Below, one piece after another: positions 55,001 through 62,667 of a stretch of DNA of 64,000 nt (within the stretch, counting starts at the first letter, position 1; every line of letters starts with the position of its first letter). Source of the stretch: Pseudomonas petrae (GTDB lineage Bacteria > Pseudomonadota > Gammaproteobacteria > Pseudomonadales > Pseudomonadaceae); contig NZ_JAKJXE010000004.1 of assembly GCF_021728295.1 (NCBI RefSeq), forward strand, positions 372,001-436,000. The letters run 5' to 3'. Under the pieces are notes generated by a model. That model was not told where the DNA came from and ran no database searches. It saw nothing but the letters and a program-made list of their open reading frames with translations. The translations under genes and the position numbers were made by a program.

Positions 55001-55618
55001 AGCGCAGGGCTGGCCAACGAACTGAGTGCGTTGCATCCGCACATCCAGATCATCGAGACCCGCTTGAGCGAACGCTGGGAGCGGGTGCAGTGCCATTCGC
55101 TGCCCCATGACAAGCCACGGATCGGCTGGGTCGGCTCGCAGGCGCAGGTGAACGATCTGGCGCTGATTGCGGACGTGATCAAAGCCTTCGCCGACCGCGT
55201 CGAGTGGATCATCATGGGCCCGTGCCCGCAGGCACTGCGCCCTTATGTTCATGAATGGCGCAGCCCGGTGGAGGGTGTCTTGTACCCCGGCGTACTGGCG
55301 TGTCTCGACCTGGACGTCGCCCTGATTCCCGCCGGCCACGATGTGTTTGGCGAACACAGAAGCTGCCGCCTGGCGCTGGAGTTCGGCGCCTGTGGCTATC
55401 CGGTCATCGCCACCGACGTGCAGGGCCTGCGCAACAATCTGCCGCTGACGCGGGTGCAGAACACAACTGCTGCGTGGACCGACGCCATCGCCCGGCACCT
55501 CAACGATCTGGACGAATCGAAACGACTCGGGCAGGTGTTGAAACAGCGCGTGTTGAGTGACTGGACGATGGATGAAGCGTATCTGCAGCGGTGGGAGCAG
55601 GTGTTGCTGGACCGCTGA
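52085..55618 (+). CDS. Giant three-domain glycosyltransferase of viosamine island
   Basis: 1177 residues, same architecture as the 1191-residue enzyme at 23774. N-terminal GT2 domain (LVSIVIPAYKPTYFELALRS, metal site YDDD at 93-96), a second GT2-like module at about 570-800 (SIIIATRDQILLLQRCVESIL, VGIVGAKLLAPDN, DQNYSAVSDACLMISRALF) in which the metal site reads LLLLDNSTAV, and a C-terminal GT-B-like domain with LALEFGACGYPVIATD. A terminator follows, so vioA and this gene form a two-gene operon. Probable transferase for viosamine or a neighbouring sugar. Confidence 0.85.
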   Translation: MSASRLVSIVIPAYKPTYFELALRSAFAQDYDQLEIVICDDCRDGGIRALVDELTAESPFPVRYFYNEHSLGEALNVARGIKEARGDYIKFLYDDDLLEPECVSALVELLHGQPDITLAAATRRLINENGEFLRENMLTVFPFKEDVVVHGPELVALLSELPLTFMGEPSSVMCRRDSALAYGQDLMALKGLPIHWLGDISLYVKLLREGNLALIGRPLSRFRMTDTQSSSIARATPQIAKEGHANYYRITKELEWLRPLADNGDVKVAPLHDRENFVPFNLRAWFLQKSATEVRHDQVQEWAWQRRPAGPQKPHIVQYFQQHNGAPTFAIIVSDLHNRPQALVKTLVSVEAATRGWMPPRVFVLYDGSRDAPQQVADNPAVYVPVTGHNRAAPLNRLMDEQGFDWFLMLDAGATVNVAGLFKAAVKISEGPTTRALFADEIAQTQDDTSEVMLRPDFSLDYLLSCPGMTSRHWIFNRYSVIDAGRFDAHYPQALELDLILRLIEHDGMGGLEHIAEPLVTHRPEARESNLDEARTLQRHLLSRGYENGQVIETRPRQYQIKYGHAGRPKVSIIIATRDQILLLQRCVESILEKTTYPNYEILIVDNDSHTPEAVDWLNGVEAMGLDQVRVLRHSGEFDRSALYNSAARQATGDYLLLLDNSTAVLHGDWLDNLLNHAQRPEVGIVGAKLLAPDNTIRHAGLILGLHEPVTPIFSGQSGASEGYMQRLAVDQNYSAVSDACLMISRALFEAADGLDEGALNNRYRGVDLCLRVKESGRLIVWTPHVVLLHEAAQIPETVPPEAPDEEANPALYRKWLKYIAHDPAYNDNFSARAQGLQLETDTALTWRPLTWRPVPIVLSHLNDLCPASQRLNGALDTLADALLIEHVSVPDVLTLGEFTRLRPEALILQCPLSEASLEDIRTIKAHSQALRLCDMDQYPPSAERLPGAPSAQQVRASLEAGLALMDKVVVSSAGLANELSALHPHIQIIETRLSERWERVQCHSLPHDKPRIGWVGSQAQVNDLALIADVIKAFADRVEWIIMGPCPQALRPYVHEWRSPVEGVLYPGVLACLDLDVALIPAGHDVFGEHRSCRLALEFGACGYPVIATDVQGLRNNLPLTRVQNTTAAWTDAIARHLNDLDESKRLGQVLKQRVLSDWTMDEAYLQRWEQVLLDR

Positions 55619-55623
55619 ATAAC

Positions 55624-55651
55624 AAAGGGCTCCTTTATGGAGCCCTTTTTG
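55624..55651 (+). terminator. Intrinsic terminator after giant glycosyltransferase
   Basis: AAAGGGCTCC (55624-55633) pairs with GGAGCCCTTT (55639-55648), loop TTTAT, followed by TT. Ten perfect pairs. It lies between convergent genes and may also serve the minus-strand operon ending at 55699. Confidence 0.9.
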
Positions 55652-55698
55652 TGTGCGGCTGAACACTCACCTTACACGCCTGAGGGTGACCCATTCGC

Positions 55699-56718
55699 TT
55701 ACCAGCGAATCACGCAGCCACCCCACGAATACCCCACGCCGAAACCCACCGCCGTGATCACGCTGCCGGGCTGCACCTGGCCTTTTTTCAGGGACTCTTT
55801 CAGCGCGATGGGAATGCTGCACGACACGGTGTTGCCACAGTGTTTGAACTCGGTGATGAATTTCTCCGGCGCCAGCTTCAGTCGACGACGCAGCGCTTCG
55901 AGCATGAACTGGTTGGCCTGGTGAAAGACGAACAGGTCGGAATGCTCGACCGTGAAGTGCTCGTCGAACAGTGAAGCGAACAAGGCCGGGACCCGGGTCA
56001 TGGAGAATTCGAAGATCGCCGGGCCGTTCATGTACAGGTCGGCGTCCGAGCGGAAATTGCCGCTGTCGTCTTCGTACTCGACGGGCATCTGTTCTGCATC
56101 GAACGGCCGGCGGGCAGCGCCCATGGGCACGATCAGGTTGTCCGCCCCGGCACCGTCGCTGCCGTAGCGAAAACGATCGAGGCAAGGCCCCGCCTCGTCC
56201 GACGCTTTAATCAACGTGGCGGCCGCCGCATCGCCAAACAGCGTGCGCACGCTCTTGTCCCGGGGATTGATGTAGCGGCTGTAGGTTTCGGCGGTGATCA
56301 GCAGCACGTTCTTGCACTGGCCCGATTCGATGAAGCCTTTGGCAATGCCAAGGCCGTAGATAAACCCCGAACAGCCCTGATTGAAATCGAACGCGGCGCA
56401 CTGCTGCGGCAGTTGCAGGCGGTGCTGCAAAATGCAGGCGGTGGCCGGGAGCATGTGATCGGGGCTTTGCGTGCAGTAGATCAGGCAGTCGATCTGCTCT
56501 CGCGGCGTGGCGCTGTTGGCGAAGAGTTTTTCGCAGGCGCGAAACGCCAGGTCCGAGGCGGTCTCGTCGTCGGCAACGATGTGCCGCTGGCTGATCCCGG
56601 TCTTCTGGAAAATCTTGTCGACGTCCCACTCCGGAAACGCCTCGGCCAGCATCTGGTTGTCCAGCACCTGATCGGGCAATTCGTATTCGATTTCGGCAAT
56701 TCGAGCGTAGGTAGGCAT
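55699..56718 (-). CDS. KAS III enzyme 2 of viosamine island
   Basis: 339 residues from the ATG at 56718 (MPTYARIAEIEYELPDQ). Triad: Cys116 (FNQGCSGFIYG), His265 (FVFHQANQFM), Asn295 (CGNTVSCS). Family product is a 3-ketoacyl chain made from acyl-CoA and malonyl-ACP; some relatives transfer acyl groups instead. Last gene of the ACP operon, 7 bases after the acyltransferase gene. With the ACP and ketoreductase-like SDR it could make the 3-hydroxyacyl group of the modified viosamine. Confidence 0.87.
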   Translation of the reverse strand: MPTYARIAEIEYELPDQVLDNQMLAEAFPEWDVDKIFQKTGISQRHIVADDETASDLAFRACEKLFANSATPREQIDCLIYCTQSPDHMLPATACILQHRLQLPQQCAAFDFNQGCSGFIYGLGIAKGFIESGQCKNVLLITAETYSRYINPRDKSVRTLFGDAAAATLIKASDEAGPCLDRFRYGSDGAGADNLIVPMGAARRPFDAEQMPVEYEDDSGNFRSDADLYMNGPAIFEFSMTRVPALFASLFDEHFTVEHSDLFVFHQANQFMLEALRRRLKLAPEKFITEFKHCGNTVSCSIPIALKESLKKGQVQPGSVITAVGFGVGYSWGGCVIRW

Positions 56719-56725
56719 GTCGTTC

Positions 56726-57367
56726 TTATCCTGAGATGCACTTGGCCGGCACACCGAAAACCACGCTGCCGGGTTTGACCGCCCGGAGCACCACGCTGCC
56801 GGCGCCCACCACAGCCCCTTTGCCGACGCGCACCTTGGGCAGCACGGAGGCGCGCGAACCGAGGAACACTTCGTCTTCGAGCACGGCGCCGCCGGTCAGA
56901 TCACAATGCCCGCTGAGGGTCGAGAACTGGCCGATGGCGGTGTCATGGCCGACGGTACACAGGGAGTTGATCGTGACGAAATCGCCAACCACCAGGTCCA
57001 CCGACAGCACCGAAAACGGGCAGACCAGCACACCCCGCCCGATCGTCACGTTCTCGCCGACGATGGCCGTGGGGTGAATCAGCGTGAAGAACGACGCCCC
57101 CTTGGCCAGCAGCTTTTCCACCACGTATTTCTTGTCGGCCGGCTTGCCGATGGCGCAGAGCAGCAGTTCATCGTCGGCCGGTTCGTAGGCGTCGATGGTC
57201 GAGAGAATGTCGGCGTAATGATTGAAGCGATTGAGGGACAGGCTGCCGTCATCGATAAACCCGCCGATGACGTAATCCGGGTTGTGCTCGACCCAGTCCT
57301 TGAGCCAGGAATGGACCTCCCGGCCCAGCCCGCCTGCGCCGACGATAATGAGTTTTTTGGTGTTCAT
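56726..57367 (-). CDS. vioB: NeuD/PglD-type sugar N-acyltransferase (VioB-like)
   Basis: 213 residues. Rossmann-like N-terminus (KLIIVGAGGLGREVHSWLKD) and left-handed beta-helix from about residue 95 (HPTAIVGENVTIGRGVLVCPFSVLSVDLVVGDFVTIN). The likely catalytic His141 is in TVGHDTAIG. PglD-type enzymes acylate the 4-amino group of nucleotide sugars, so viosamine is the obvious acceptor here, with an acetyl or 3-hydroxyacyl donor. Start overlaps the SDR stop by 4 bases. The symbol is assigned by analogy with the P. syringae viosamine island. Confidence 0.75.
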   Translation of the reverse strand: MNTKKLIIVGAGGLGREVHSWLKDWVEHNPDYVIGGFIDDGSLSLNRFNHYADILSTIDAYEPADDELLLCAIGKPADKKYVVEKLLAKGASFFTLIHPTAIVGENVTIGRGVLVCPFSVLSVDLVVGDFVTINSLCTVGHDTAIGQFSTLSGHCDLTGGAVLEDEVFLGSRASVLPKVRVGKGAVVGAGSVVLRAVKPGSVVFGVPAKCISG

Positions 57368-58125
57368 TCGGCCAGGTAACCTCCATCGACAACCAGCGAC
57401 GTACCCGTGACCCAGCGCGCGGCGGGTGACAGCAGATAATTGACGGCATAGGCCACGTCCAGCGGATGACCGAGCCCCAGCGGATGTTTGCGTTCGATGG
57501 CGGCCATGGCGTCTTCGCCGACCAGGCCTTCGAGCTTCTGCGCCATTTCGGTTTTGATCACGCCGGGCGCAATGGCGTTGACGCGAATGCCTTCCCGCGC
57601 CAGTTCAAGCGCGGCGGCGCGAACCATGGATTCGACCGCGCCCTTGCTCGCGCAGTAACCGATCAACGCGGGCTGAGCGACCTGAGCCATGACCGACGAC
57701 AGCATGACGATGCTCGACGGGTTGCGGCACACGCCTTTTTGCCTGAACGCCTTGATCAGGGAAAAACCTGACGTGACGTTGGTGGCGAAAATGGTTTCCC
57801 AGTGATCCAGGCCCATGGCCCGAATCGGCAGCGGCAATTGCACGCCTGCCGCATGCACCAGACCGTCGAACGGCGAGCCGTTGCGCGACAGGGCTTTCAG
57901 CCAGGCCGAAACATCGCTGCCACCCAGAAAATCGAAGACTTCGACCGAATGCCCTTCGCCGTGCAACTGGCTCAGGGTTTCTTCCAGGCGCTGAGCGTCA
58001 CGGGCCACGGCGACGATTCGTGCGCCCTGCCGGCTCAGCCAGACCGCGACTTCACGGCCGATCCCGGAGGACGCGCCAGTGACCAGGATGGACATGCCAT
58101 CCAGCGAAAAAGGATTGCTCTGCAC
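57364..58125 (-). CDS. SDR family reductase, FabG-like (VioR-type)
   Basis: 253 residues. Cofactor motif TGASSGIG (16-23), active-site Ser near 143, Tyr157 and Lys161 (YCASK). Start is GTG at 58125, three bases after the upstream KAS III stop, with GAGG just before; an ATG at codon 11 is possible but would begin close to the cofactor loop. FabG-type ketoreductases turn 3-ketoacyl-ACP into 3-hydroxyacyl-ACP. The neighbours (ACP, two KAS III, acyltransferase) support that reaction. Confidence 0.83.
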   Translation of the reverse strand: MQSNPFSLDGMSILVTGASSGIGREVAVWLSRQGARIVAVARDAQRLEETLSQLHGEGHSVEVFDFLGGSDVSAWLKALSRNGSPFDGLVHAAGVQLPLPIRAMGLDHWETIFATNVTSGFSLIKAFRQKGVCRNPSSIVMLSSVMAQVAQPALIGYCASKGAVESMVRAAALELAREGIRVNAIAPGVIKTEMAQKLEGLVGEDAMAAIERKHPLGLGHPLDVAYAVNYLLSPAARWVTGTSLVVDGGYLAE

Positions 58126-59229
58126 TTACGCCTCGCTACTGTCTGTGCCGACCAGCGTCAGCGGGCTGATCCACGTGTTGTCGAGATCGACGATGCAACC
58201 GGCCCACGAATAACCCACGCCGAAACCGGCGAGCAGGTGCTGGCCGTGCAGGGTCGATCCGCTCACGGCCGTGGCCGCATTCGCGCTGAGGCTCAACGCC
58301 AGGGGAATCGACGCGCTGCTGGTATTGCCGACGTTCTGCAGATTGAGCACGACCTTTTCCGCCGGCAATTTGGTCTTCTTCGACAGGTGCTCAAGCATGA
58401 AGCGGTTGGCCTGGTGGAACACATATTTGTCGATCGGGCGTTGCTGCTCCTCGGCGTACTTTTCCAGGGTGCGCACCAGCCCCGGCACGCGGGCCAGGGT
58501 GAAGGCGAAGATCTCGGTGCCGTTCATGTACAGGTCGAACGGGCCGCGCACATCGTCTTCACTGGTGGAGCCATCGGCACCCTTGCGGTCACGAAACCCG
58601 CCGCCGGGCACGATCAGGTTCTTCTCGCCACGGCCGTCGGTGCCGAGCACGAACGGCGCGCCCGCAACGGTGCTGTCATGGTCGAGCAACGTGGCGGAAC
58701 CGGCATCACCAAACAGCGCGGCCACCGAGCGATCGCCCGGGGCTACCAGTTTGCTGATGGTGTCACCGACCAGCAGCAACACGCGTCGGCTGCCGCCACC
58801 GGCGATCATCGCCGACGCCATCCACAGCCCATACACGTAACCCGAGCAGCCCATGTTCACATCGAGCGCGGCGGTGGTGACCGGCAAACCCAGGCGCCGT
58901 TGCAAGGTGCAGGCGGTGGCCGGGAGCACGTAGTCCGGGGTCTGGGTGATGAAGATCAGCGTGTCGATGGACGATTTGTCGATGCCCAGATCCGCCAACA
59001 GACGCTCGGCCGCCTCGACACACAGGTCCGACGTGCATTCGTCCTGCACCACATGCCGGCGCTCGATGCCGGTGCTGGCCATGATCTTGGCGATGCTCTC
59101 GTCGCCGAAGCGCCCGGAGAGCTCAGCGACATCCGACACGACCTTGGGCAGCGCACAGGCGATGCCCCTGATTTTGACGTTGGCAATGCTGCGCACTGCG
59201 TCATCGCTACTGCCAGTGACGCTACTCAT
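58126..59229 (-). CDS. KAS III enzyme 1 of viosamine island
   Basis: 367 residues from the ATG at 59229, which overlaps the Rieske gene stop by 4 bases. Triad Cys128 (VNMGCSGYVYG), His272 (FHQANRFM), Asn302 (GNTSSAS), the closest of the three KAS III genes to FabH in its Asn motif. An insertion near 205-230 (RDRKGADGSTSEDD) and a C-terminal tail after the last strand are extra. Role as for the second KAS III gene of the operon; why two are needed is unclear. Confidence 0.87.
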   Translation of the reverse strand: MSSVTGSSDDAVRSIANVKIRGIACALPKVVSDVAELSGRFGDESIAKIMASTGIERRHVVQDECTSDLCVEAAERLLADLGIDKSSIDTLIFITQTPDYVLPATACTLQRRLGLPVTTAALDVNMGCSGYVYGLWMASAMIAGGGSRRVLLLVGDTISKLVAPGDRSVAALFGDAGSATLLDHDSTVAGAPFVLGTDGRGEKNLIVPGGGFRDRKGADGSTSEDDVRGPFDLYMNGTEIFAFTLARVPGLVRTLEKYAEEQQRPIDKYVFHQANRFMLEHLSKKTKLPAEKVVLNLQNVGNTSSASIPLALSLSANAATAVSGSTLHGQHLLAGFGVGYSWAGCIVDLDNTWISPLTLVGTDSSEA

Positions 59230-60296
59230 ACCCGTTCCTCGCCAACCGTTGTGACGGCACCTGCCTGTCGTGCCCACTCCGCGCAGGAAGCCCGAAAATG
59301 CAGAAGCTTGGCTTCCAGCGAGCTGTAATAACGCGGGGCATTCCAGGACCAGGTGTCGCCAGGAATTCTTTTGCAGATGGTGTGATCTTCTTCAAACACG
59401 GTCCGGTTGTTGTCGGCCGTGGACGTCATGAACGTGGACACGATCTCGTCGTATCGCTCGGACGCGGCGCGCAGCGGGTACAGCTGGCTGGTGAACCAGG
59501 TCCGGTCGGTTTGAGCAGAAGGAAAGAAATTCTGCATCGACCACGAATAACCGTAAGTCGAGGACAGCATCGAAAACGGATACAGAAAGAGGCTCACGTA
59601 CCCCGCGTAGGCCTCCCGCGGGGTGAAAAAGCGCGACAGGCTCTCCAGCCGTCGGGCGACTTTTTCGTTCTCCACCGGGGCGTACCAGATCGAGTTCTCG
59701 CCGTAGAACAGGTTCTCGCCGATGCCCAGCTTCAGCGTCGCCAGGGTGTCCCGGTGCACGAGGGGGATATGGTACGGCTCGAGGGCGTTTTCCAAGGAAA
59801 TCGGCCAGTCGGCTTCGAAGGCGTAGCGATTGAAATCCGAGGGCTTGTTCAAATCCGGGGTGGTCTGCTCAAGCAGCGTGAAGATGTCCTGACCCAACTG
59901 GTCAAGCAGCGACGCGCGGGGTTCGATGGCAAAAAACACCAGCTCGCCGCAGGTCGCCAGCTTGAAGAAATTCAGGCTGGCGCTGCCGATGTCACAACCG
60001 ACAAAACGCTTGGCGTCCGGGATGCGCAACTGACCGTCCGCGTAATTCCAGCCGTGGTAGGGGCAGAGAATCCGTTGATGGCCTGCGTCTTCGGTAAAAA
60101 ACCGCGTTCCCCGGTGCGGGCAGCGGTTGTCGAAGGCGATCAGGCTGCCCGCGTCGTTGAACACCACGACTTCGAAATCCAGGACGTTGAAGCGCACAAA
60201 ATCCTTGTCGTCGGCCACTTGCGACTTCAGGCAAAGCGGATGCCAGTAGGCTTTCACCAGGTCCGGCGCGATCCGTTGTGAGGCTGTGCACGTCAT
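59226..60296 (-). CDS. Rieske non-haem iron oxygenase
   Basis: 356 residues. Rieske 2Fe-2S ligands Cys59-x-His61 (CPHRG) and Cys78-x2-His81 (CPYHGW). Mononuclear iron site includes His176 and His181 in ENALEPYHIPLVHRD. This is the alpha-subunit form of ring-hydroxylating or oxidising oxygenases; the substrate is unknown. Neither reductase nor ferredoxin is encoded nearby. In this operon it may oxidise the acyl group or the sugar. Inference from context only. Confidence 0.85.
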   Translation of the reverse strand: MTCTASQRIAPDLVKAYWHPLCLKSQVADDKDFVRFNVLDFEVVVFNDAGSLIAFDNRCPHRGTRFFTEDAGHQRILCPYHGWNYADGQLRIPDAKRFVGCDIGSASLNFFKLATCGELVFFAIEPRASLLDQLGQDIFTLLEQTTPDLNKPSDFNRYAFEADWPISLENALEPYHIPLVHRDTLATLKLGIGENLFYGENSIWYAPVENEKVARRLESLSRFFTPREAYAGYVSLFLYPFSMLSSTYGYSWSMQNFFPSAQTDRTWFTSQLYPLRAASERYDEIVSTFMTSTADNNRTVFEEDHTICKRIPGDTWSWNAPRYYSSLEAKLLHFRASCAEWARQAGAVTTVGEERV

Positions 60297-60408
60297 TGAG
60301 TCTGTCCAGAAAACGGGGTCACGCTTGAGAGCGCCACACCCAGGGCCGCATGGCTGCCCCGATGTTGAAGCGCTTTCGGTAAATCAGCGCCTTATTCGGA
60401 AACCGGGT

Positions 60409-60636
60409 TTATTCCGAAACCAGCGTAATGACGTCCCGGACGGTTTCGCACTTGTTCAGGCGCGAAGCCGAAATGGTTTTCTCCAGGCGCTCGTCGACCA
60501 GGGCCATGAAGGTCACCAGGGCAATCGAATCCCAGTCCAGCGGCTGGTCGACCTTGAGGGTGCCCTCATCGGCTTCCATCGCTTCTTCGATCAGCGCGAC
60601 GACTTGCTCTTCCAGTGCCACTGCTTGCTCTACCAT
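60409..60636 (-). CDS. Acyl carrier protein
   Basis: 75 residues, very acidic, four-helix pattern. The phosphopantetheine site is Ser37 in LDWDSIALVTFM. It is not the housekeeping ACP (whose motif is DSLD) and heads an operon with KAS III, SDR, acyltransferase and oxygenase genes, so it most likely carries a dedicated short acyl chain for sugar modification. Sigma-54 promoter 47 bases upstream of the ATG. A 112-base gap before the Rieske gene shows nothing notable. Confidence 0.88.
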   Translation of the reverse strand: MVEQAVALEEQVVALIEEAMEADEGTLKVDQPLDWDSIALVTFMALVDERLEKTISASRLNKCETVRDVITLVSE

Positions 60637-60693
60637 CTCTCGTCACTCCACAGAACATGATCGGACGCCTTCGCCGATGCGTATCCGTGCAGA

Positions 60694-60709
60694 AGCAAGT
60701 TCCGAACCA
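60694..60709 (-). promoter_or_regulatory. Sigma-54 promoter of the ACP operon
   Basis: Minus strand TGGTTCGGAACTTGCT: exact spacing, perfect TTGCT, the same TGGTTCG as the flgF promoter. Start predicted near 60683. It ties acyl-sugar synthesis to flagellar gene control. Confidence 0.75.
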
Positions 60710-60869
60710 AAGACTGAAAAGCAGGCGCCAGGCCACGGATCATATGGGTGCAGGGATTTCGGGGAGTGTTGGAGGAATCGAGGGGAGACAAAAAAACGGC
60801 GCGGGCAGGATGCGGGTGTGGCCACGTCACCGGCATCCGCCGCCGAAAGCGAGGCGTTGCGCGATCCGT

Positions 60870-60959
60870 GCATGAGCGCGCTTGCCCGCGAAGAGGCCGG
60901 TACATCCGACACATCTCTATCGACTGTACCGACGCCTTCGCGGGCAAGCGCGCTCCTAC
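60870..60959. repeat. REPIN, type C
   Basis: Left arm GAGCGCGCTTGCCCGCGAAG (its 5' GTAG degraded to GCAT) and a complete inverted arm ending GCGCGCTCCTAC. Fills the gap between the ACP promoter and the end of the next gene (60637-60972). Confidence 0.85.
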
Positions 60960-60972
60960 AATGAGTTGCGTA

Positions 60973-61683
60973 TCAGGCAGCGGTTCTTTCGTCGCCGATT
61001 TTCGCGCCGCGCATGTGAAAGACCAGCATCGTGCCTTCGATGTGATACAGCTCCAGGCTGCCGGCCAGGTCTTCCAGATAGCGGGTCAGCTCGGGAAACT
61101 GCGGGTTGCCATAGTCGTGCCAGACGATGCAACTGCTGTCGCCACCGAGCATCTTCAGCGAGTTCTCGGTGTCGCGTTTGACGTATTCATACTCGTGGTT
61201 GGCATCGACGAAGATGAAGTCGAACTTGCCCGCGTAGGGCGACGGATCAAAGGTCATGGAGTCCTGCAGGATCTGCTTGACCATGGCTTTTTTCGGCGAC
61301 TGATTGTACTTGCGGCTCGACAGCACGGCCTTTTCGGCGAGCAACTTGTCATCGCCCTGAAACACTATGCCGTCGGTGTCCGGCAGGTCCAGTGTGTAAA
61401 TGCGTGACTCGCTGTCTCCGTTGTCCGGCAGGTCTTCCAGCACCAGTCGGGTGGTGCGGCCGTCGAAGGTGCCGAACTCGAACACGAAGTCCGGGTTGAT
61501 GGCCCGAACCAGCTTGAGCAGCATCACCGATTCGAACGCGGTAAGGCTGCCGGCACCGTCGGCGGGGGGCATGAAGAATTTGACCTCTTCTTCCCGGCCG
61601 TCCTCGATGCTCAGCACGCGGTAGGGCCGAATGTGCATCAGCGCTGAAGGGGCATACGTCCGGGTCGCGAGACAGGTATCCAT
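60973..61683 (-). CDS. SAM-dependent methyltransferase, class I
   Basis: 236 residues. SAM motif FEFGTFDGRTTRLV (68-81) and the acidic FDFIFVDANHEYEYVKRDTENSLKML block are those of Methyltransf_24-like O-methyltransferases. GAGGAG ribosome site before the ATG. The P. syringae flagellar viosamine carries a 2-O-methyl group, so this protein and the one at 62664 are both candidates for that step. 135 bases separate it from the PhyH gene. Confidence 0.8.
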   Translation of the reverse strand: MDTCLATRTYAPSALMHIRPYRVLSIEDGREEEVKFFMPPADGAGSLTAFESVMLLKLVRAINPDFVFEFGTFDGRTTRLVLEDLPDNGDSESRIYTLDLPDTDGIVFQGDDKLLAEKAVLSSRKYNQSPKKAMVKQILQDSMTFDPSPYAGKFDFIFVDANHEYEYVKRDTENSLKMLGGDSSCIVWHDYGNPQFPELTRYLEDLAGSLELYHIEGTMLVFHMRGAKIGDERTAA

Positions 61684-61818
61684 TTTCTCTCCTCAAATCG
61701 GGGTCTGATGCTGATCAATGCGCGGTGCGCACAGGCAAAAAGCCTCGTCAGCTTGATAAATGTTCAGGGGTCGGTGTCGACTGATCACGGCAACGCGCGG
61801 ACTGTCCGGCGTGTTGAA

Positions 61819-62667
61819 TCATTCTGTTGTGCCGATGGCAATGTGTGCTGCATCGGCTTTCAACTGCGCCAGTTCTTTTTCGTATTTAACGATCTTCAGA
61901 ATGCGCGAGTTAACGAAGTGCTGTGTGATGTTTTTGGGCGAGAAAAATATGTCGGTCTGCCATTCGCCGCAGATGAGTTCTTGCCCGGTGGGGTCGTCGG
62001 CAGGCTGAATAATCATGTCGGCCATGATGCGATCAATTCCTGAAACGTTCGGTCCCGACTCATGCCACAGGCGACTGTCCATAATCACGAAGTCGCCCGG
62101 CGCAAGTTCGGGGGTGACCGTCGGCCACTGCACATCGAAACTGGCGGGATTGATCTCGCCGGCATCGCCAAGCGAGCCCAACGCGTGGGAGCCCACATGA
62201 AAAGTCATGCCGCCGTTGTCTTTGTTCACGGCACTGATCGCCACAAAAACGCTGCACTTGTTGCTATTGCCTGCGTGATAACAACTGTCCTGGTGCAAAA
62301 ACACTTTGTTGGCACTCAGCGCGTCCTTGATAACAAAGCGATGGTTATACAACGCGATGTGCTCGCCCATCAGCGGCTTCAGCGTAGTAGCGAAAACCGG
62401 CTCGCGGTACATGTGCGCGAGGCCTTCGGGCAACTGTTCGTTGAGGGACACCGGGTTGGCACGATTGACGTCCCGGCCCTTCTCCAGCACCGCGCTGTAA
62501 AAGCTTTTCCACTCGTCTTGCCATGCCTCTACGACCGCCCGTGGCACGGCGTTGCGCACCACGAAGACGCCTGTCTTGCGGAACACGTCGACGTTGAACG
62601 TGCCCGACGAAAGCGCGGGGATCATCGCCTCAAGGGACTTCACGGTGTCGTGCATGGCGGCGTTCAT
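61819..62667 (-). CDS. PhyH-family Fe(II)/2-oxoglutarate dioxygenase
   Basis: 282 residues. Iron ligands His125-x-Asp127 (FLHQDS) and distal His202 (RLWHESG); Arg213 for 2-oxoglutarate, spaced as in the family. Phytanoyl-CoA dioxygenase relatives hydroxylate acyl chains, sugars or small metabolites. Start overlaps the upstream methyltransferase stop by 4 bases. In this setting it could hydroxylate the acyl or sugar part of the flagellar glycan; the substrate cannot be read. Confidence 0.83.
   Translation of the reverse strand: MNAAMHDTVKSLEAMIPALSSGTFNVDVFRKTGVFVVRNAVPRAVVEAWQDEWKSFYSAVLEKGRDVNRANPVSLNEQLPEGLAHMYREPVFATTLKPLMGEHIALYNHRFVIKDALSANKVFLHQDSCYHAGNSNKCSVFVAISAVNKDNGGMTFHVGSHALGSLGDAGEINPASFDVQWPTVTPELAPGDFVIMDSRLWHESGPNVSGIDRIMADMIIQPADDPTGQELICGEWQTDIFFSPKNITQHFVNSRILKIVKYEKELAQLKADAAHIAIGTTE

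Noticed and set aside
12757..59229. One of the three KAS III genes as the housekeeping FabH
   Set aside because: None is near fabD, fabG, acpP or plsX; all lie inside flagellar sugar clusters and have altered motifs or insertions.
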